A stretch of DNA of 46,449 nucleotides, taken from Rickettsiales bacterium UBA2645. GTDB lineage: Bacteria > Pseudomonadota > Alphaproteobacteria > Rickettsiales > UBA1997. The position numbers were made by a program, and so were the translations under genes. Below the pieces are notes generated by a model that was given only the letters and a program-made list of their open reading frames with translations, made no database searches and was not told where the DNA came from. Below are positions 44,301 to 46,449 of the stretch, piece after piece. The stretch's first letter is position 1. Every line of letters starts with the position of its first letter. The DNA is taken from the NCBI GenBank assembly GCA_002359655.1, contig DENL01000013.1, positions 1 to 46,449 of the forward strand. The letters run 5' to 3'.

Positions 44301-45052
44301 CCTGTGATCTGGCCACTGCTGGTGTTGTTGATAGTTACCGTATTGGTACCACTAGTATTAGCAATCGCCGAAAATGCTGTCCCAGTTGATCCAGCAGTTA
44401 TTGTGCCAGTATTATTGATAGTGAAAGTTGATGAGCCATTAGTATCGCTAACTCTGATAGCGCTTGAAGCAGAATTATCATTAACACTAATCGTACCAGC
44501 ATTAGTAACGATCAATGTTTTGTTAGTTGTGTTAGCTGCACCTAAATCAATGGCGTAACCAGAAGTAGCAGTATTAGAAATTGTGGTTCCCGAAGCAGTA
44601 GTGATACAAGTGGCATTAGCAGAGGAACAATTGGCACTAGAGCTAGCTGTTGATCCAGCACCAGTAATTGATATTGTACCAGCTCCGCTAACATTGCTGG
44701 TGATTGTTCCAGCATCAACCTTCACCAAAGAAATTGAACCAGTAGAACTAATTTGCAGCGCCGAAGAATCGCCAGAAGAAATACCCCCTAAATTGCCCGC
44801 ACTTAATATTACCTGAACATTAGTACGGTTAGTATCAGTAGCAGCAACTCCGGAAGACACAGCAAGGTTACCGCCAGAAGCAATGGTTAAGACATCGCTG
44901 TTAGCGGTAAAAGTCTGGGAGGTTGAAGTTGGCGTAGAAATAGTAATACTGGCAGCAAGAGCTGTTAGCGAATTTAACAACAAATAAGTTGCTAAAAAAA
45001 ACTTTGAGGAAATTTTTAAAAATTGTTTTGCAAATTTTTCCTCGTTCTTCAC
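35393..45052 (-). CDS. giant autotransporter adhesin with highly repetitive passenger
   Basis: 3219 residues. Signal peptide MKNEEKFAKQFLKISSKFFLATYLLLNSLTALAA (cleavage near residue 34). The passenger (35 to about 2940) is Ser/Thr/Asn/Gly-rich beta-helix repeat, nearly free of Cys (one pair near SANCSSANATC) and poor in aromatic residues. The C-terminal ~275 residues (from about GAWLEKFGNWIDQ) form a classical type Va 12-strand beta-barrel ending in VSVRLRYDF. The repeats include units of 113 codons (339 nt), a 1056-nt tandem duplication, and a block repeated 3522 nt away. This recalls rickettsial Sca/OmpA surface proteins in layout. Likely an adhesin; binding partner unknown. Confidence 0.9.
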   Translation of the reverse strand: MKNEEKFAKQFLKISSKFFLATYLLLNSLTALAASITISTPTSTSQTFTANSDVLTIASGGNLAVSSGVAATDTNRTNVQVILSAGNLGGISSGDSSALQISSTGSISLVKVDAGTITSNVSGAGTISITGAGSTASSSANCSSANATCITTASGTTISNTATSGYAIDLGAANTTNKTLIVTNAGTISVNDNSASSAIRVSDTNGSSTFTINNTGTITAGSTGTAFSAIANTSGTNTVTINNTSSGQITGAITLGNSNNATITNNSSAGITGNITAGTGSLALTNTLGTIAGNVNLGTSTSSTFAINGGSVIGDITTGSSSQTVTLAGGTLTGKIDGATKLVINSSSTTTLNGNIGSTSALTSVTVNAGKTLDAATNNNSISATTISLAGAASTLTMGSGSITGNVSFANATAVLNLNTGSVTGTINGSAASRGILNFLDNNTTNGNIGGTFSLASINIADNKTVNAATNNNSIAASTITLGSTTNLSGDNTALNLGTGTVTGTIQGFADGKGTVNLTDNNTLGGVLGTSSNSLAAVNISSNKAITANTRNIDALAVNLASNSTLTSTTGTIVGAVTLDSGATLNLGTGKVTGTTQGLSDGVGTINFTDSNTLGGVLGTSANSLAAVNISSSKTVTANAQSIDATNISLSSSSALTLTTGSLTGNTTLDSGSTLTLGNGGFTGTIDGVSSGVGTLTLNGTSTITASSIGATNSLSAVTIATGKALTFSGSSSLSATSISLAGASSTLTMATGAVNGNISLANASATVNLNSGSVNGTINGTAAGVGILKFLDNNTTNGNIGGTFSLASITIADNKTVNAATNNNSIAAGTITLGSTTNLSGDNTALNLGTGTVTGTIRGFADGKGTVNLTDNNTLGGVLGTSSNSLAAVNISSSKTVTANTQNIDALAVNLASNSTLTSTTGTIVGAVTLDSGASLNLGTGAVTGTIKGLSDGIGTVNFTDANTLGGVLGTSANSLAAVNVSSSKTVTANAQSIDATNISLSSSSALTLTTGSLTGNTTLDSGSTLTLGSGGFTGTIDGVSSGVGSLVLNSTTNIAAASAIGSNNSLATINISNGAIITANSSISSTNVKVGGGTSGTLTLGNTLTTTSGVLLNAGSTLDLSTNAVVNGDVKGLNSGNGTVSVSQNFTSNGNLGTSGNSISALNIGSSKTLTLAGSNSINATSTTLNSNSTLTLGTGSLTSTTTTLNNGATLNANSAAITSAITLNTNSILNLGSGALSGNISGSNGTGTVNFNANRTTTNNIGGTSSATGLSNVVISDGVTLDAATNNNSIRATNTTIGSSSTLTLGTGSLTSTTTTLNSGSTLNANSAAITSAITLNTNSILNLGSGALSGNISGSNGTGTVNFNANRTTTNNIGGTSSATALSNVVISDGVTLDAATNNNSIRSTTTTIGSGSTLTLGTGAVTGAIQGSSDGLGALNFTATNTLAGAVGTSGNSLAAVNISSSKIVTANTQNINATNISLGSNSTLTLTTGSLTGNTTLASGSTLNLGSGTVTGTVSGTNSTGTVNFTDNNTLTTNFGNSSANALASLTVAANKTLNAGSYNIAAQTVTLNSGSSLNFSSGSITSTTTTLNSGATLNANNATIISAITLNNSSVLNLESGTVSGNISGVSGSGTVNFNANRTTTNNIGGTSSTTALSNVVIADGVTLDAATNNNSIRATNTTIGSSSTLTLGSGSLTSNTTTLNSGATLNANNADINSAITLKANSTLNLGSGTVSGDISGVSGTGTVNFNSNRTTTNNIGGNSSTTALSSVVIADGVTLNAAANNNSISTTNLQINNGATLILGTGSVSGLIQGSSDNVGTLRFADDNTLAGDLGSSSNSLATITVDTSKTVDVGDFNISANSISLNSGSNLNLGSGTLSATIDSINGEEGSLNLNSDRVFAVTSTIGANNSLSSVNIASGVTITANSSINTSDFTIGDSATLNLANSLNVSYAAYIGSGAVLNLDNGASFSGYLEGSSANSGDLNVINGSSFTSSNSIGGENSLANVNVESGSTFNLGSDVSASNFNVSGTLTSNSGSVIGNVSLNEANATLNLSANSVIGTIDGSAAGTGIVKFLDDNTIVGNIGGNFSVSSITIADNKTVDAATNNNSISATTLKIGSNATLILGTSSVSGLIQGNSNNAGTLRFADDNTLAGNLGSSSNALAAITVDATKTVNAGDFNISANSISLNSGSTLNLGSGTLSGTIQGISAGVGKLNLNSTRTLAAASAIGSINSLANINISNGATITANSSISSTSVTVGGGASGTLTLGNTLTTTSGVLLNAGSTLDLSTNAAVNGDVKGLTSGNGTVSVSQNFTSNGNLGTSSNAISALNIAASKTLTLASSNSINASSTTLNSNSTLTLGTGSLTSTTTTLNSGSTLNANSAAITSAITLNTNSILNLGSGVLSGNISGVSGTGTVNFNANRTITNNIGGTSSATALSNVVISDGVTLDTATNNKSIRATNLKIGSNATLILGTASFSGLIQGSSDKVGTLRFSASRTLDNDIGSSSNSLASITVDEAKTINVGDFNISASSISLNSTSTLNLGSGTLSGTIEGTSSGVGNLNLNSTRTFDDTSAIGDTNSLANINIASGIVIDAANSISSSNITIGDSATLNLSNNLSASSGLFLGSGAVLNLDNGASVSGYIDGSSANSGELNIVNSSSFTNSAAIGIFNSLSDINVESGSTFNLGADVAANNVNVSGTLNFGNDSRIITGDVSGSGSAQINLGSGSHFIDGNFTTLAGDTLKLSLTSSAASGNILASGVASISSSTSLYVTFDSSLSLEKISTYEIVAGSSNSEIGAIDVTKIIVNGSNSNIYGNRMFTLEESNNALYLVVKKIDRTAPTKNISAINAYNNISQIIGATGNLLTLQQYINSANFSDSQKDQALKSTTPQADNSSNTSVLKVVNTSITISQDRLQNFHLSDISGVASGDEASNHGAWLEKFGNWIDQKSSSQADGYKARSQGIAFGMDTETSQNNHFGLSGTYATATSTAKTSSKKIATDSYQLNAYGGTSFDKFFFDAALGFAWNEYSSSRAISLVDSYAQASYSGQTYIARAESGIIQNLGGGFSFIPSLTATFARNEISKYTESGAGNLNLQVDHSSNRFFEGRAGAVLNYNKITRLGLKVNPQIKASYGYDFIGDRQNVQSNFVGQSTSFTSESAKVYQGSLKVGAALNVYSSDSITFSTDYSLERKYNYNSRSVSVRLRYDF
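37640..38365 (-). repeat. dispersed passenger repeat, copy of 41162-41887
   Basis: About 725 nt here match 41162-41887 at a constant offset of 3522 nt (1174 codons), for example CGCTAACCGTTCCGTTAC at 38101 and 41623 and AGCCGATCGCTGATGCTGCG at 38341 and 41863. It encodes GTLTLGNTLTTTSGVLLNAG and QNFTSNGNLGTS blocks. Confidence 0.8.
39700..41500 (-). repeat. 113-codon passenger repeat units
   Basis: Direct repeats 339 nt apart: for example the tcacaac-starting block at 39721 recurs at 40060, and the acaccatc block at 40869 recurs at 41208. Each unit encodes about 113 residues containing GSSSTLTLG, TLNSGSTLNAN, NISG..GTGTVNFNANRTTTNNIGG and VTLDAATNNNSI. Copies differ by scattered substitutions. 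Confidence 0.8.
41910..43906 (-). repeat. tandem segmental duplication, period 1056 nt (352 codons)
   Basis: About 940 nt at 41910-42850 matches 42966-43906 with few differences at a constant offset of 1056 (e.g. the CCCACTACTAAC block at 41921 and 42977). Both keep the reading frame. The coded protein repeats include FADGKGTVNLTDNNTLGGVL and NIDALAVNLASNSTLTSTTG. Confidence 0.8.
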
Positions 45053-45108
45053 TTTTTGTTTAAACTTTCAGAAACACAAAGTTTCATCTTAATTTTTTTA
45101 AATTTTTC

Positions 45109-45951
45109 ATGAAGATTTTATTTCTTATTTCACTGCTATGCCTTGCTAATTGCTGCGCTGCAACTTATACCAAAATTGCCGACAAAACTTCTAAAATCGC
45201 TTCAGAAGCAGGTTTGAGCACACAAATTTATCAAACAAAAAACTTTAAAATTTTTACGCTACAAAAAATTACTGATCCAAAAAAAAATTTAAGAATTTAT
45301 TTCGAAGGAGACGGTAAAGCTTTTATTAAAAGAAATATTGTTTCTCCAAACCCTACTCCCACATCATATTTTATGGTTAATCTGATAACACAAGACCCAT
45401 TTCCAAATATAATTTACATCGCCAGACCATGCCAATTTGTTGAAGATAAAAAATGCTATCAAGATCAACCAGAAAAATATTGGACTGACGATAGATTTTC
45501 CAAAGAAATTTTAGACGCGGTCAACGAAGTTGTTGAGAAATTTTCAAAATTTAATCTGGAGTTAATTGGCTACTCTGGCGGGGCTACAATAGCAAAATAT
45601 GTCGCAGCAAAAAATCACGCTAATCATCAAAATGTAGTCAGTCTGAGAACTTTGGCTGGTAATATTGACAATCAAGAATTTGCCAAAATTCATCAAACTA
45701 AAAAACTAGAATCTTTAGCCGACACCAAAAAGATTTTACTGCAATTAGAAAATATTCCCCAAATTCATTTTGTTGGCGATGAAGATGAGACAATACCGCA
45801 AGATATCGCGAGATCATATTTAAAAAAACTTCCTAAAAAATTCTGCACCAGAATTTTTCAAGTCAGCGATGCTGATCACTCAAATGGTTGGCAAGAAAAA
45901 TGGCCTGACTTACTAAAAATAAATCCAAGCTGCAAGGAAAGAGAAAGTTGA
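45109..45951 (+). CDS. lipoprotein alpha/beta hydrolase
   Basis: 280 residues. N-terminal lipoprotein signal MKILFLISLLCLANCC with lipid Cys at about 15 or 16. The nucleophile elbow is GYSGG (Ser in LELIGYSGGATIAKYVA), the acid is probably Asp in VGDEDETIP, and the base His in DADHSNGW, a complete Ser-Asp-His triad in the right order. IYFEGDGKAF before it supplies the oxyanion-hole strand. Substrate unknown; expected on the periplasmic face of a membrane. Divergent from the autotransporter by 56 nt. Confidence 0.78.
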   Translation: MKILFLISLLCLANCCAATYTKIADKTSKIASEAGLSTQIYQTKNFKIFTLQKITDPKKNLRIYFEGDGKAFIKRNIVSPNPTPTSYFMVNLITQDPFPNIIYIARPCQFVEDKKCYQDQPEKYWTDDRFSKEILDAVNEVVEKFSKFNLELIGYSGGATIAKYVAAKNHANHQNVVSLRTLAGNIDNQEFAKIHQTKKLESLADTKKILLQLENIPQIHFVGDEDETIPQDIARSYLKKLPKKFCTRIFQVSDADHSNGWQEKWPDLLKINPSCKERES

Positions 45952-45979
45952 AGTTATTAAGGAAAAAAAGAGCTCTAAG

Positions 45980-46004
45980 AAAAAACTTAAAAAACGTTTT
46001 AAGT
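45980..46004 (-). terminator. terminator candidate of the HEPN gene
   Basis: ACTTAAAA and TTTTAAGT form an 8-bp stem around AACG (45985-46004). On the minus strand it is followed by TTTTTTC, so it should end transcription of the gene at 46012. On the plus strand no T-run follows. Confidence 0.55.
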
Positions 46005-46011
46005 CGCATCA

Positions 46012-46449
46012 CTAAACTATTTTTCTCTCGCAAACTCTTTTAGTAATTTTTAGCAACTCCTTCACATCTTTTGCTAAAATTTCTAAATCCTCTTTTGAAA
46101 TTTTGTATTTTGGATCGTAGCGGCCGCCGATATAGGCGTATTCTAAAAGCTTGAAGCGTTCCTTTTCTTCTTCAGTGTTTTTGGGAAATAAACTTCGTAA
46201 ATCAACAAAATATTCTTCGCACTCTTTGCCAAGAATTGCTAAGAAATGTTCATTGGGATTGTAAAGTGTGAAGACGAGTAAGATTGTTTTGTAGGCGTGT
46301 TCTGAAGCTTGGTGTAAATCAAATGCTGCTTTACCAAAGTAAGATGAATCATTTTCTGATTTTCTAAAATCAGATTCAAAATCATCAAAAAACATTTCTG
46401 CTCTCTTAAACCAATGCTCAAAATACTCTTCTCTAAATTTTTTAATCTC
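46012..46449 (-). CDS. HEPN-domain protein, probably C-terminal part of a nucleotidyltransferase-HEPN fusion (partial)
   Basis: The frame is open from the stop at 46012 to the right edge, 145 residues, so the start is outside the window; the ATG at 46395 is internal. The visible part is a HEPN four-helix domain: FEHWFKRAEMFFDDFESDF, KAAFDLHQASEHAYKTILLV, FTLYNPNEHFLAILGK, and AYIGGRYDPKYKISKEDLE. The order and the RY.P.Y near the end match MNT-HEPN fusion proteins, in which a nucleotidyltransferase domain precedes the HEPN domain. The classical R-x4-6-H RNase motif is not evident (RYDPKY instead). Confidence 0.75.
   Translation of the reverse strand, partial: EIKKFREEYFEHWFKRAEMFFDDFESDFRKSENDSSYFGKAAFDLHQASEHAYKTILLVFTLYNPNEHFLAILGKECEEYFVDLRSLFPKNTEEEKERFKLLEYAYIGGRYDPKYKISKEDLEILAKDVKELLKITKRVCERKIV

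Noticed and set aside
36717..44816. Long plus-strand ORFs (up to 419 codons) opposite the autotransporter
   Set aside because: Their proteins are repetitive Leu/Val/Pro/Glu strings that mirror the passenger repeats; no ribosome sites, no family, and they follow from sense codon bias.
35393..45052. CRISPR-like array suggested by regular repeats
   Set aside because: The repeats are 339-1056 nt, keep one reading frame and have no short constant repeat with unique spacers.

Overview
The window is AT-rich, uses the standard bacterial code (TAA, TAG and TGA all end genes here) and is densely packed with genes on both strands. The gene set points to an alphaproteobacterium: an IalB-like periplasmic protein, class II DAHP synthase, ELM1-family protein, AmgK-type sugar kinase, a FzlA-like GST-fold protein, DUF486, and a very large VirB6-family protein of the kind known from Rickettsiales. 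It makes aromatic, branched-chain, arginine-pathway and methionine/folate metabolites (pheA, aroG, ilvE, argC, metF), so it is less reduced than Rickettsia or Anaplasma. A Rickettsiales-related lineage with retained biosynthesis fits best, but this is inference.

Layout. 1-1850: a gene interrupted by an in-frame amber codon, an intergenic hairpin, and a back-to-back pair (small membrane protein / IalB-like protein). 1880-7350: gap, rsmD-pheA (minus), then aroG-era-ubiG (plus). 7365-13650 (minus): outer-membrane porin-like protein, orphan PAS-GAF histidine kinase, and the infA-DUF486-topA cluster, with topA carrying an in-frame palindromic insertion. 13700-13990: a compact non-coding locus on the minus strand with its own promoter candidate, a three-way-junction RNA resembling phage C4 antisense RNA, a hairpin that is both terminator-like and hides a Shine-Dalgarno sequence, and a 33-residue hydrophobic peptide ORF, all just upstream of infA. 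14017-22268: glycosyltransferase-metF (minus), ilvE, a secreted nuclease, argC, mnmE, a basic exported protein, rlmH (minus), coaD and an ELM1-like gene.

22303-35233: a 2189-residue VirB6/TrbL-like lipoprotein standing alone, tatC, a 54-residue histone-H1-like KAAP peptide with a strong terminator, a minus-strand cluster (FzlA-like, AmgK-like, unknown), and polA. 35393-45052: a 3219-residue autotransporter on the minus strand whose passenger has grown by nested internal duplications (113-codon units, a 1056-nt tandem duplication and a copy 3522 nt away). 45109-46449: a lipoprotein alpha/beta hydrolase and the 3' part of a HEPN-domain gene that runs off the right edge.

Together the window mixes housekeeping genes (translation, tRNA/rRNA modification, DNA topology and repair, CoA and quinone synthesis) with envelope and host- or neighbour-interaction genes (autotransporter, VirB6-like protein, porin, secreted nuclease, lipoprotein hydrolase). 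The observations most worth following are the C4-like RNA/peptide locus, the autotransporter repeat architecture, the isolated giant VirB6-like protein, and the palindromic insertion inside topA.
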